Origin: Companilactobacillus futsaii JCM 17355
GTDB taxonomy: Bacteria > Bacillota > Bacilli > Lactobacillales > Lactobacillaceae
DNA: 45,166 bases
Assembly (NCBI RefSeq): GCF_001435505.1
Contig: NZ_AZDO01000015.1
Location: forward strand, 1-45,166
Direction of reading: 5' to 3'
Part shown: positions 1 to 7,854 of the stretch, in pieces
How the letters are laid out: the number at the start of each line of letters is the position of its first letter
Numbering within the stretch: position 1 is the stretch's first letter
Notes under the pieces: generated by a model
Database searches by the model: none
What the model saw: only the letters and a program-made list of their open reading frames with translations
What the model was told of the DNA's origin: nothing
Translations under genes and position numbers: made by a program

Positions 1-79
1 TCCACAAAGCGGAACGGACGACGACATCCAGCACTAACCTAACTTAAGAAAGAACCGCAATTGCAATTAACCTCTTTTC

Positions 80-736
80 TTATGCTTTAAAATCACCATG
101 AATAACAACTTTCATACCGTATGGCACATTCTCATAGACCCACTTACAATCGGGCACAGACAAATGAATACAACCGTGTGATGATGGCTCTCTACCTAAA
201 GTCTTGGCAATCGACTCAACGTAGTTTCCTTGTTCATCAGTTGGGGTTGTATGGAATAAGTACTCGCCATGATTTAAGAATGAAACCCAATAATAAGCAC
301 CTAATTTCAATGGTTGAGTATAGAAGAATTCTCCACGTTCACCTTGAATGTGATAAGTACCTTTTGGTGTAGCATCTTTTTTACCAGTTGAGGCATACAT
401 TTCGTAAAGAACTGTCTTGCCGTCCTTGATATACATCCTTTGAGTAGCAATATCAACATCGATGAAAGCATCTGGATGATCTGCCAAATTAGGATAATCT
501 TTCTTTTCCGAAGCTGTATTATAATCAAAATCCTTCAATGGCACCATGTCTTTGTCATCTTTGACATTTTTAGGTGAAGGAACTTCCTTTTTGGGAGCCT
601 TCTTTACCTTAGCTGAATCTTTAGCTTCAACTTTGACATCTTTAGTCTGACTAGCAACAGCTTGATAGCCCCCGTATCCTAGTGCTGCGATAAATAAAAC
701 AATAATAGCAATTCCTGATATTTTTTTATAATTCAT
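80..736 (-). CDS. L,D-transpeptidase (YkuD domain), membrane-anchored
   Basis: This 218-residue protein probably forms 3-3 cross-links in peptidoglycan or attaches proteins to it, acting outside the membrane. Residues 7-28 are one hydrophobic segment (signal anchor), followed by a Lys/Asp-rich linker to about residue 80, then a YkuD catalytic domain to the end. The active-site signature SSHGCIHLS near residue 186 carries the nucleophilic Cys and its His, and the domain start IDVDIATQRMYI is typical. A GGGGAT ribosome site precedes the ATG. It diverges from the diguanylate cyclase gene. The fold and active site are clear; the exact substrate is not. Confidence 0.88.
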   Translation of the reverse strand: MNYKKISGIAIIVLFIAALGYGGYQAVASQTKDVKVEAKDSAKVKKAPKKEVPSPKNVKDDKDMVPLKDFDYNTASEKKDYPNLADHPDAFIDVDIATQRMYIKDGKTVLYEMYASTGKKDATPKGTYHIQGERGEFFYTQPLKLGAYYWVSFLNHGEYLFHTTPTDEQGNYVESIAKTLGREPSSHGCIHLSVPDCKWVYENVPYGMKVVIHGDFKA

Positions 737-959
737 ATTTTATCCCCAAACTCGTAATAACATAGTAATAATTATTACATGGCGTATAAAAAACATCAAG
801 GGTGGTTAAAATGAATGAGACATTCTATAAATTTATACTCTTATAAATAGACTAATAATCGGTTATACTCTAATCGAACTATTTATATTTTAGATATTTA
901 ATTACTGCTATTTGATAATTCAAGTATTTATATTTAATTTCTAGGGGGAAATTTTAAAA

Positions 960-2102
960 ATGCTGGCGAGTTATGTAGTACAGTTTGCTCCTCTCTTAAT
1001 CAGTCTATTCTTTATCCTAGGAGTATTTGTCTTTTATGAAATCCTTTTTGATGGCGTGAGGCTACTTTTATATAAACGTCAAATAGATATCTCTACAGAT
1101 ATACTTAGGCCTTGGTTAGGTGTCCTATATATTTTTCTATTACTAATATCTTTTCAAGTAATAATATCCCATACACCTACTAATTGGCTCTTTATTAATT
1201 TTCAAATAACTGCTCTGGTTTTTCTAGCAATCCTATTAAATGTTCCAATCAAATACCATATTTTTATTCCCATAATTCTTATCTTCATGATTTTTAATTC
1301 CGCCATTTATTATTGGGAGTCATGGTGCTTTTCTATCACTTTGATCATTTTCTATGGATCATTGAAATACATCAAAAAACAAATTCCTGACAGCTTTCCT
1401 TTTTCTTATTATGCCGTGGATATTTTGATCTTTGGCTTTATTTTATGGTCTTTAGCTAAAATAAAATTTTCTTTATCTGCCATTACTGTATTGAAACAAT
1501 TGACTTACATGATATTCTTCACAATTTTTGCTCTTGGCTATATTAGTTTAATAACCCGAGAAAATGGTCTTAAAAAGAAATTGTTTTCTCTAGCTAGTCA
1601 TGATGAACTGACGCATTCAAAAAACTATACCATCTTCGAAATTGAATTAAAGCATCAGTTTAAAAATAGTATCCAAAATCAAAAGCCCCTAACTATGGCT
1701 ATGTTTGATATCGACCATTTCAAATTGGTAAATGATACTTTTGGACATTTGGCTGGCGATAAAGTCTTAGCCACAGTCGTCGATATTGTTCAAACTATAA
1801 TTAATGAAAATGATCCTACTATCTCACTCTACAGAACCGGTGGTGAAGAATTTAATATTATTTTCCCCGGCTATTCTATCAACAAAACCGATACATTCAT
1901 TAATCAAGTTCGTTTGGCTATTAATCACACGACAATTATTTACAATCAAGAAACAGAACAACAACAAATTGATATTACAATTTCAATCGGAATATCAGAA
2001 GTAAATCAAGACGACCTTAATTCACAAATGTTTTATGATCGCGTAGATCAGGCAATGTATCAATCTAAACGCGACGGTCGTAATCGGATAACTAAAAAAT
2101 AA
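960..2102 (+). CDS. membrane diguanylate cyclase (GGDEF domain)
   Basis: This 380-residue protein probably makes cyclic di-GMP from two GTP. The first 200 or so residues form about six membrane helices of no family I recognise, a likely sensor. The C-terminal half is a GGDEF domain: the nucleotide/metal motif MFDIDHFKLVNDTFGH, then an intact catalytic GGEEF (RTGGEEF), then SIGIS and the terminal YQSKRDGRNR. The inhibitory I-site RxxD expected five residues before GGEEF is absent (DPTI there), so product feedback may be weak. The early D-x-LT segment reads DELTHSKN rather than the usual DxLTGLxNR. An AGGGGG site lies 11 nt before the ATG. The exopolysaccharide operon at 19344-22850 is a plausible client. 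Confidence 0.88.
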   Translation: MLASYVVQFAPLLISLFFILGVFVFYEILFDGVRLLLYKRQIDISTDILRPWLGVLYIFLLLISFQVIISHTPTNWLFINFQITALVFLAILLNVPIKYHIFIPIILIFMIFNSAIYYWESWCFSITLIIFYGSLKYIKKQIPDSFPFSYYAVDILIFGFILWSLAKIKFSLSAITVLKQLTYMIFFTIFALGYISLITRENGLKKKLFSLASHDELTHSKNYTIFEIELKHQFKNSIQNQKPLTMAMFDIDHFKLVNDTFGHLAGDKVLATVVDIVQTIINENDPTISLYRTGGEEFNIIFPGYSINKTDTFINQVRLAINHTTIIYNQETEQQQIDITISIGISEVNQDDLNSQMFYDRVDQAMYQSKRDGRNRITKK

Positions 2103-2148
2103 AAGGCTGTATCATTGGCATCAACCAATAGATACAGTCTTTATTTTT
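2102..2148. terminator. bidirectional terminator between the diguanylate cyclase and helD
   Basis: An 11-bp stem (AAGGCTGTATC with GATACAGTCTT, one G-U pair) is extended by ATTGG/CCAAT. T-rich tracts lie on both sides, so it can end both converging genes. Confidence 0.85.
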
Positions 2149-2152
2149 AATA

Positions 2153-4474
2153 TTAGGCCTTTTCTTTAACCTGATAATACTTCTCTGGTACTCGTTGCAA
2201 CAACTGTGACAATTCACCGATTGAAGTAACTGTCAATCTATGCATAGCACGAGAAGCAATCGTATAAACTAACTGTTGCTCATCTTCATCGAATTTGTCC
2301 TTTGAAGCATCCCACATAATGACTGCATCAAATTCCAAACCTTTAGCCAAGAATGATGGCAAAACGATAGTTCCAGTTGCTAAACGTTGGTTTTCAGAAC
2401 GGATCAAAGTGGACTTAACGCCTTGCTCACTTAGCATCTTATGTAACTGATCGGCATCCGCTAACGTTTTGGCAATAATGGCCGTCGTATATTTATGTTC
2501 ATCATTAGAATTTATTTGCTTGATAACTTGTTGGACTGATTCTTCCTCTGATTGCGCTTGCCAAAGGTTAGGCAAATCACCATTTCGATTGAAAGGCTCA
2601 ATTTTTTGTCCATTCGTCAAAATTGCCTTCGTAAAGTCCGTAATTTGTTTTGTAGAACGATACGAATGAACTAATTGCACTACTCGCGTTTCGTCGGCAT
2701 CGAATAAACTTTGTGCTTCAGAAAGGAGTGTTTGACTATTTTTCTTAGTAAAGATTGACTGATTCAAGTCTCCTAGCATCGTGTAACGAGCTCTTGGGAA
2801 TTTGTACTTCATATAAGCTAGTTGGAATGGAGTGTAATCTTGAATTTCATCGATAAAGACGAACTTCATTTCCAATTCACCATGCTTACCCGTTACTAAG
2901 TCATACAAGTACAAATATGGACTGAGGTTATTCATTGAAATTTGTTTGTTATTGAAATCTTGGACAAATTCAGTAACATATTTCTTCCATTGCTCTTCAG
3001 TGATTCCATGTTTTTGTAAATCAACGATCTTTGGCACAGCTTTTAAGAAATTCAAATAGTTAGTAGCTACATTCAAGAAACGCAATTGTTTGATGTATTT
3101 ATAAACACCTTGCATCATTGCAGTAACAATCTTACGAGCTAGGAATTTTCTTTCTTCATCGCCATTTTTGAATTCTTGATCAGCAGTCACATAAAGAGCT
3201 TGTAATTGTTCCTTACTCAAGTTTTCAATTCGTTCAGAAACCCACTTTGAACGCATTTCCGAACCGATTTTACGACGTAGCATTTTAACCAATCGATCAA
3301 CCGTCGCATCCAAACGATTTCCCAAATTGTATTGAGGACCGTAACTGTAATAAATTTCTTGAATCTTTTCTTTAGGAATGAAAACTTTGCCCTGAAATTT
3401 AATATCTTTGAAGGCCATTCCACTTTGACCTAACAATTTACTGTAGTTGGTCAAAATCTTGAAGAATTCGAGATCTGTGACGAATTTTCCAACATTCTTG
3501 CTCTCTGTATCAACAACAGTTTCAAATTGTTCTGAGAGTGTTTCTACACTTAAATTAGGCAAACGACGAGCTAAGAATTGCTTATAAGTCATTTGAACCA
3601 TGTTTTGTTCACCCATTTCAGGCAAAACATCTTTGATATAGTCATTAAATAGTGAGTTTGGTGAAAACATTACTACTTGACTAGAAGTTAATGTCCCACG
3701 ATATCTGTATAGTAAGAAAGCAATTCTTTGCAAGATAGCAGAAGTTTTACCAGACCCAGCAGCTCCTTGAACGAACAACAATTTAGATTTCGTATCACGG
3801 ATAATCTTATTTTGTTCACTCTGAATAGTCTTGACGATACCCTTCATGTGCGTTGAAGATTTACCGTCCAAAACTTCCAGTAACATTTGATCTCCAATAG
3901 TTTCTTGAGTATCAAAATAAGCTTTGATTTTGCCATTTTCAACTAAGAATTGACGTTTTAAAAATAAGTCAACTGATTGTTCGCCATCTGGGGTTTGATA
4001 AGTAACTTCACCCAATTTTCCATCATAATAAATTGAAGAAATTGGTGCTCGCCAGTCATAAACTAAGAAATGGTCTTTTTCATCAGTAAAGGAACTCAAA
4101 CCAATATAAACTGACTCTTTCTTAGGTTCGCCTTTTTCTTGGAAATCTAGTCGTGCGAAGAATGGTGTCTTTTCCAGCTTCTTTAAAATATCCAAACGTT
4201 GACGTGATTGTTGCCAACTGTTATTTCTTTCATCGAGCATTTGTTGTTGTTGATGAATCGAAAGTGCTGCATCCATCGAAATTGAGTCGCCACTGACACC
4301 CAAATGAATGTCATCAAAAGCATCATTAATAACTTTTAGATCTTCTTCAGCGACGGTAATGTGTTCTTGAAGTTTAGTTTCAGACTTCTTGATTTTATCA
4401 ACCACATCATCGAGATGTGCCTGTTCAATTTGTTTTTCATCTAATTCACTAACTTTAGATTTATCTGTCATCAT
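2153..4474 (-). CDS. helD: HelD-like RNA polymerase recycling ATPase (UvrD/Rep superfamily 1)
   Basis: This 773-residue protein resembles HelD, which in Gram-positive bacteria pulls stalled RNA polymerase off DNA using ATP. A charged N-terminal region (1-75) is predicted to form the coiled-coil arm that enters the polymerase secondary channel. The Walker A motif GAAGSGKTS is near residue 240, the Walker B region FVFIDEIQDYTPFQ near 548, then LGDLNQSIF, VHSYRSTKQI, and KGLEFDAVIMWDAS close to the end. Length fits the family (about 770). Translation can start at either of two consecutive ATG codons behind GAGG. It converges on the diguanylate cyclase and seems to be a single-gene unit. Confidence 0.87.
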   Translation of the reverse strand: MMTDKSKVSELDEKQIEQAHLDDVVDKIKKSETKLQEHITVAEEDLKVINDAFDDIHLGVSGDSISMDAALSIHQQQQMLDERNNSWQQSRQRLDILKKLEKTPFFARLDFQEKGEPKKESVYIGLSSFTDEKDHFLVYDWRAPISSIYYDGKLGEVTYQTPDGEQSVDLFLKRQFLVENGKIKAYFDTQETIGDQMLLEVLDGKSSTHMKGIVKTIQSEQNKIIRDTKSKLLFVQGAAGSGKTSAILQRIAFLLYRYRGTLTSSQVVMFSPNSLFNDYIKDVLPEMGEQNMVQMTYKQFLARRLPNLSVETLSEQFETVVDTESKNVGKFVTDLEFFKILTNYSKLLGQSGMAFKDIKFQGKVFIPKEKIQEIYYSYGPQYNLGNRLDATVDRLVKMLRRKIGSEMRSKWVSERIENLSKEQLQALYVTADQEFKNGDEERKFLARKIVTAMMQGVYKYIKQLRFLNVATNYLNFLKAVPKIVDLQKHGITEEQWKKYVTEFVQDFNNKQISMNNLSPYLYLYDLVTGKHGELEMKFVFIDEIQDYTPFQLAYMKYKFPRARYTMLGDLNQSIFTKKNSQTLLSEAQSLFDADETRVVQLVHSYRSTKQITDFTKAILTNGQKIEPFNRNGDLPNLWQAQSEEESVQQVIKQINSNDEHKYTTAIIAKTLADADQLHKMLSEQGVKSTLIRSENQRLATGTIVLPSFLAKGLEFDAVIMWDASKDKFDEDEQQLVYTIASRAMHRLTVTSIGELSQLLQRVPEKYYQVKEKA

Positions 4475-4548
4475 AACAACCTCTTAAATTAAAGTTATAT
4501 AATGTTACCATTATTGACTACCGATTTCAAAGAAGAGCCGTTATGACA

Positions 4549-4587
4549 ACAAAAATACCGCAATGAATATTCCATCACTACGGTATT
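4549..4587 (-). terminator. Rho-independent terminator after the formate/nitrite channel gene
   Basis: On the minus strand a 12-bp stem (AATACCGTAGTG with CATTGCGGTATT, two G-U pairs) is followed by TTTTTG. Confidence 0.75.
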
Positions 4588-4602
4588 AATTATTACTATT
4601 AT

Positions 4603-5367
4603 TTATTTTTTATCGGCATAACTATAGTAATAAAATCCAGCCACAAAGATTAAACCACCGATAATATTACCTAAATATACTGGAACAAAGTTTTGGAAAA
4701 ATAATCCCCAAGTACTGCCATCTTCAAAAATCGCTGCCGGAATAATGAAACAGTTAGCAATACTATGCTGAAATCCTACTGCCACAAAAATCATAATAGG
4801 AAACCAAATTCCCAAAATCTTTCCAGCTGCATCTTTGGCTCCAAAGGACAACCAAACAGCCAATCCGACTAACCAATTACAGCCGATGCCAGAAATCAAA
4901 GCTGACCAAAAACTAGCATCGGTCTTAGCACTAGCAATACTAATTACAGCTTGTTGAAAAGGTTGCGCATGCGTCAATCCTACTACATGACCAAAGAAGT
5001 AAGCGACAAAAATTGCACCGATAAAATTAAACAACGTAATTACCAACAAATTTTTCAAATAATCCAATAAGTGAGCCTTTTTATCAAACAACGACGTTCC
5101 CACAGCCATCATATTTCCAGTCGCCAATTCGCCACCAGCTAATAAAATAACGATCAACCCGATTGGAAAGACTGCTCCACCAACTAAAGCTTTGACACTA
5201 GCTAAGTCTTTGGGAATTGAAGCCGTTACCCTGACGTAAGCGAGAAATCCTAAAGAAATCATTGCCCCACCGATAAAACCTAAAATCATTTTCGCCAGGA
5301 AAGTTTTTTTCAACTTGTTAGTTCCTGCATTAATACTCTTTTGTAAAATTTCTTCCGGAGTAAACAT
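4603..5367 (-). CDS. formate/nitrite transporter family channel (FocA/NirC-like)
   Basis: This 254-residue polytopic protein belongs to the FNT family, pentameric channels for formate, nitrite or related small anions. It starts with FTPEEILQKSINAGTNKLKK, shows six hydrophobic segments, and has the family signatures GGELATGNM (near residue 84) and GIGCNWLVGLAVWLS (near 161) with the pore-lining Asn. No pyruvate formate-lyase or nitrite reductase gene lies nearby, so the substrate cannot be read from context; formate or lactate-type anions are possible. GGGGATTAAAT precedes the ATG. Confidence 0.88.
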   Translation of the reverse strand: MFTPEEILQKSINAGTNKLKKTFLAKMILGFIGGAMISLGFLAYVRVTASIPKDLASVKALVGGAVFPIGLIVILLAGGELATGNMMAVGTSLFDKKAHLLDYLKNLLVITLFNFIGAIFVAYFFGHVVGLTHAQPFQQAVISIASAKTDASFWSALISGIGCNWLVGLAVWLSFGAKDAAGKILGIWFPIMIFVAVGFQHSIANCFIIPAAIFEDGSTWGLFFQNFVPVYLGNIIGGLIFVAGFYYYSYADKK

Positions 5368-5465
5368 ATTTAATCCCCATATTTAGATTTGGTGAATTAA
5401 AAATACAGCATATCACGAACAAGGTCAATAATATTTCTAACAATAGTTCGGATAACACGTATACA

Positions 5466-5507
5466 TAAAAATAACGCAAATTTATTATGATTTGCGTTAT
5501 TTTTATT
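5466..5507. terminator. bidirectional hairpin terminator
   Basis: AATAACGCAAAT and ATTTGCGTTATT form a perfect 12-bp stem around an 8-nt loop, flanked by A and T runs. It covers the stop codon of the gene at 5503-6144. Confidence 0.85.
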
Positions 5508-6144
5508 TAACTATTTTTCTTTTTCGATACTTGAATATTCCAAACGCAGCAATAGATATACCGACACCGGCCAAAACATATGGACCCGTACTACCACCGG
5601 CAGCCATGATGACTTGTGTTCCTAATTGTGGTGTCTTCATACTGATTTCTTGTCCTGCCATTGGTGCAACATCTAACTCCTCATAAGGAATTCGACACTC
5701 CATAATCGCATAGTCATACCCAGGACCAACGAATCGATGCACAATTGCCGAAGAATTAACTAAATTTCTATCACCATTACTAGTATCTTGCAACAAAACC
5801 TTAGTATTTTTATTAGGTTTAATATCCCAGGCATTTTTGACATAAATTACGTGTTGGCGATTTCCGATTTTTAATTGGTAGTCAATAGTTTGAAAACCAA
5901 GAGTATCTTTATGACTCTTCGATGTACTGACATAGTAATAAATATATTTATCGTCAGCCAATAAAGAAGCCTCTTTCACAGGGCCAAAATCATAGTAAAC
6001 ATCGTGCTTTGGCTTATCATCCCAATCTGAAAATTTACCATCGATCTTAATATTAAAATCATCTGTTGCAGCTGAGACAACTGTTGGTTCAAATGACATC
6101 CCTACGCCAAATAAAATCATTAATGTGAAAATTATTTTACGCAT
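5503..6144 (-). CDS. exported protein with GGSTGP-type C-terminal sorting tail (Firmicu-CTERM-like)
   Basis: This 213-residue protein has an N-terminal signal peptide (hydrophobic core 4-25, cleavage near AAT), a soluble domain opening with IDGKFSDW, and a C-terminal tail: GGSTGP, then a hydrophobic helix, then KYRKRKIVK. That tripartite tail, together with the IDG-FSDW start, resembles the Firmicu-CTERM class of surface proteins thought to be handled by the exosortase-like protein XrtG. The family link is from memory and not certain. No exosortase gene is in the window. The gene is single, ending in a strong bidirectional terminator. Function unknown; a cell-surface adhesive or carbohydrate-binding role is only a guess. 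Confidence 0.7.
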   Translation of the reverse strand: MRKIIFTLMILFGVGMSFEPTVVSAATDDFNIKIDGKFSDWDDKPKHDVYYDFGPVKEASLLADDKYIYYYVSTSKSHKDTLGFQTIDYQLKIGNRQHVIYVKNAWDIKPNKNTKVLLQDTSNGDRNLVNSSAIVHRFVGPGYDYAIMECRIPYEELDVAPMAGQEISMKTPQLGTQVIMAAGGSTGPYVLAGVGISIAAFGIFKYRKRKIVK

Positions 6145-6242
6145 ATTTACCCCTTTTTAATCCTGTATTCAAGATTGGTCTATACTAATTACAAGGTACT
6201 ATATAGGGTAAAAATAAGCAATACAATAAACAAAATTGCAGC

Positions 6243-6270
6243 AAAAAAGCCAGCTTTGCAGCTAGCTTCT
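6243..6270 (-). terminator. terminator of the metal/redox operon
   Basis: On the minus strand AAGCTAGC and GCTGGCTT pair around TGCAAA and are followed by a T-run. It lies just past the stop of the Crp/Fnr gene. Confidence 0.75.
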
Positions 6271-6274
6271 TTAA

Positions 6275-6961
6275 TCAATCGATCATCATTAACCGATCAG
6301 CGTCTAAGATTTTAAATTCATTGTTACTAATTTTTTCAATCATACCCTGTTTAGTCAATGATGTAAGTTTACGACTAATTGTCTCAGGGGTCGTTCCTAG
6401 ATAAGTTGCGATATCTTTTTTCTTAAGGGGTAGCTTAAATACCTCCTGATTCAAGCCGGCACTAGTTTCCAGTAGATAATTAGCTAAGCGACTTTCAACA
6501 CTGGCAGTCGTTACTTCAGTTGTTTGTTGTTCCAACTGAGCAATTCTCTTACCTAAAGCATTGACCATATTGACAGCCATTTCAGGAGTCTTTTGCATCA
6601 ATCTTTGGAAATCCCCTCGAGAAATCTGACAAACATCAGTCTTCATCAGAGCTTGAGCAAAACTATTGTGATCACTATTTGTAAACAATGCTGCTTCGCC
6701 ATCAAAATCACCTGTTTGTAAAATCCTTAGCATCTGTTCTTTACCACTAGTAGCCATTTGGAAAACCTTTGCTTGGCCATGAGCCACGATGATCAATGAA
6801 TCAGATGTATCTCCAGCAGAGAATAAATACTCGCCAGTTTTATAGTGATGGTGAGTCACTAAAGTTGCGATTGTATTCTTTTCATCTTTAGATAAATTGT
6901 CAAAAATTGGAACCAATTCAACACAATCTTCAGCTGTGTGGTCATGCAATAGTTTTACCAT
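6275..6961 (-). CDS. Crp/Fnr-family transcription regulator
   Basis: This 228-residue protein has a cyclic-nucleotide-binding-type beta-roll (about 15-130, with GEYLFSAGD and GDFDGEAALF), a dimer helix (about 130-160) and a winged HTH (about 165-225, KKKDIATYLGTTPETISRKL). The recognition helix carries E-x-x-S-R, the residues by which Fnr-type proteins read TTGAT half-sites. There is no cluster of N-terminal cysteines for an Fnr-type iron-sulfur cluster, only C13 and one in DVCQIS, so it resembles the Flp proteins of lactic acid bacteria. It is the last gene of the ATPase-HMA-Dps operon, 13 nt after the dps-like gene. Matching TTGAT/ATCAA boxes occur at 9782-9795 and 7841-7854, so positive autoregulation is likely. 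Confidence 0.88.
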   Translation of the reverse strand: MVKLLHDHTAEDCVELVPIFDNLSKDEKNTIATLVTHHHYKTGEYLFSAGDTSDSLIIVAHGQAKVFQMATSGKEQMLRILQTGDFDGEAALFTNSDHNSFAQALMKTDVCQISRGDFQRLMQKTPEMAVNMVNALGKRIAQLEQQTTEVTTASVESRLANYLLETSAGLNQEVFKLPLKKKDIATYLGTTPETISRKLTSLTKQGMIEKISNNEFKILDADRLMMID

Positions 6962-6974
6962 TAATTACCGCTCC

Positions 6975-7529
6975 TTAGTCAAAGTCCTCATCGTCTTCTT
7001 CTTCAAAGCCTTCCTTAGCTGACTTGCCAAGAAGTGCTTGGTAGATTCTGATTTGGTGATTATTGAAACCTAATAATTGAACCAATACTTGTTCCATGAA
7101 AGGACGATCTTCTTTTTGAGCTAACTTGATAGCACGAGTTATGAACATGTTATCAGTTGTGAAGTCGTCAACAACGGTTTGAAGCATGTCTTCAGCCTTC
7201 AAGTACTTGTTTTTACCGTCTTCTTCGATCATGGCGTATTCTGAATATTCTTTCATAGTTGAAGGAGGCAATTCACCTTCATCCAACAATTCATCGGCTA
7301 TCTTATCATACCAGGCGTTGTTTTCGTCAATAGTTTGATTCAAAACGGCTTTGTAATTTTCAGCATTGGCACCTTTAACGAACCATTTAATTTGGTGTAA
7401 TTTGATGTTCAATAAGAAATGATTGGAAACGATATGTCCTGTCATTGCTCCGGCTGTTGGTTTGTGGTGATCGGCATCTGCTTGTTTTTGTTCTGCCGCA
7501 AACTTCTCATCGATTGTTAATTCTGTCAT
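6975..7529 (-). CDS. Dps/ferritin-like protein lacking ferroxidase histidines
   Basis: This 184-residue protein has the Dps four-helix layout, including LHQIKWFVKGANAENY, YDKIADELLDEG and an acidic tail EEEDDEDFD. Classical Dps proteins oxidise Fe(II) at a site made of the His in HW, the His and Asp in HExxD, and Asp and Glu of the next helix. Here the HW position is KW, HExxD is NQTID, and the following Glu is Asp, so both site histidines are gone while two acidic residues remain. Iron oxidation of the usual kind is doubtful; DNA binding or another metal role is possible. Its ATG shares one base with the stop of the HMA gene (TAATG), so translation is coupled. Confidence 0.82.
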   Translation of the reverse strand: MTELTIDEKFAAEQKQADADHHKPTAGAMTGHIVSNHFLLNIKLHQIKWFVKGANAENYKAVLNQTIDENNAWYDKIADELLDEGELPPSTMKEYSEYAMIEEDGKNKYLKAEDMLQTVVDDFTTDNMFITRAIKLAQKEDRPFMEQVLVQLLGFNNHQIRIYQALLGKSAKEGFEEEDDEDFD

Positions 7530-7759
7530 TATGCAAGCTCCTTAGTTTTAACTTTTTTAACTTCGTATCCTAAATCTGTGATGACTGATGATAGGTCATT
7601 TCCTGTAACTTTGGCTTGATCAATATTGGCCTTAACTTTACCAGCATTGAAGAGAACCTTAACATCTGAAACGCCATCTTGATTTTCAACTGCTTTTCTA
7701 ATCTTTGTCATACATGATGGGCATGTCAAATCGCCTAATTGTAAAATAACTTTTGCCAT
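7529..7759 (-). CDS. free heavy-metal-associated (HMA) domain protein, metallochaperone-like
   Basis: This 76-residue protein is a single HMA domain with the beta-alpha-beta-beta-alpha-beta pattern. The metal loop is LTCPSCMTKI, with the paired cysteines CPSC in place of the MxCxxC of CopZ. It lies directly downstream of a P1B ATPase that has no HMA domain of its own, so it may deliver metal to that pump. GGAGG precedes its ATG. An Fnr-type promoter inside the 3' end of the ATPase gene (7813-7854) could drive it separately. The metal is unknown. Confidence 0.83.
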   Translation of the reverse strand: MAKVILQLGDLTCPSCMTKIRKAVENQDGVSDVKVLFNAGKVKANIDQAKVTGNDLSSVITDLGYEVKKVKTKELA

Positions 7760-7812
7760 AATTAAATTCCTCCGTATTTAAAATATCTTTGTTCATCTAA
7801 CTTACAAATACT

Positions 7813-7854
7813 ATTCTAATTAGTTGGCTGGACTAACAACTTGATTTGAATCAA
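7813..7854 (-). promoter_or_regulatory. internal Fnr-type promoter upstream of the HMA gene
   Basis: The palindrome TTGATTTGAATCAA (7841-7854) is a full match to the Fnr consensus TTGAT-N4-ATCAA. On the minus strand it is followed after 22 nt by TAGAAT (7818 to 7813), placing the box centre 41.5 nt before a start site at about 7806, the class II activator position. The box lies inside the last codons of the ATPase gene. Sequence around the -10 repeats that of the promoter at 9754-9795. Confidence 0.72.

Noticed and set aside
1-79. Possible terminator or gene end at the left edge
   Set aside because: AATTGCAATT is palindromic but the flanks do not form a clean stem with a T-run, and no frame is supported; I see nothing certain there.
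737-959. Regulatory structure between the L,D-transpeptidase and the cyclase
   Set aside because: A/T-rich with a TATACT at 864-869 that may be a -10, but no convincing -35 or operator could be assigned.
1804-2004. Second frame inside the diguanylate cyclase gene
   Set aside because: It is an out-of-frame shadow of the GGDEF domain; many similar antisense and shifted frames over lacE, helD, ppk and the PTS genes were dropped for the same reason.
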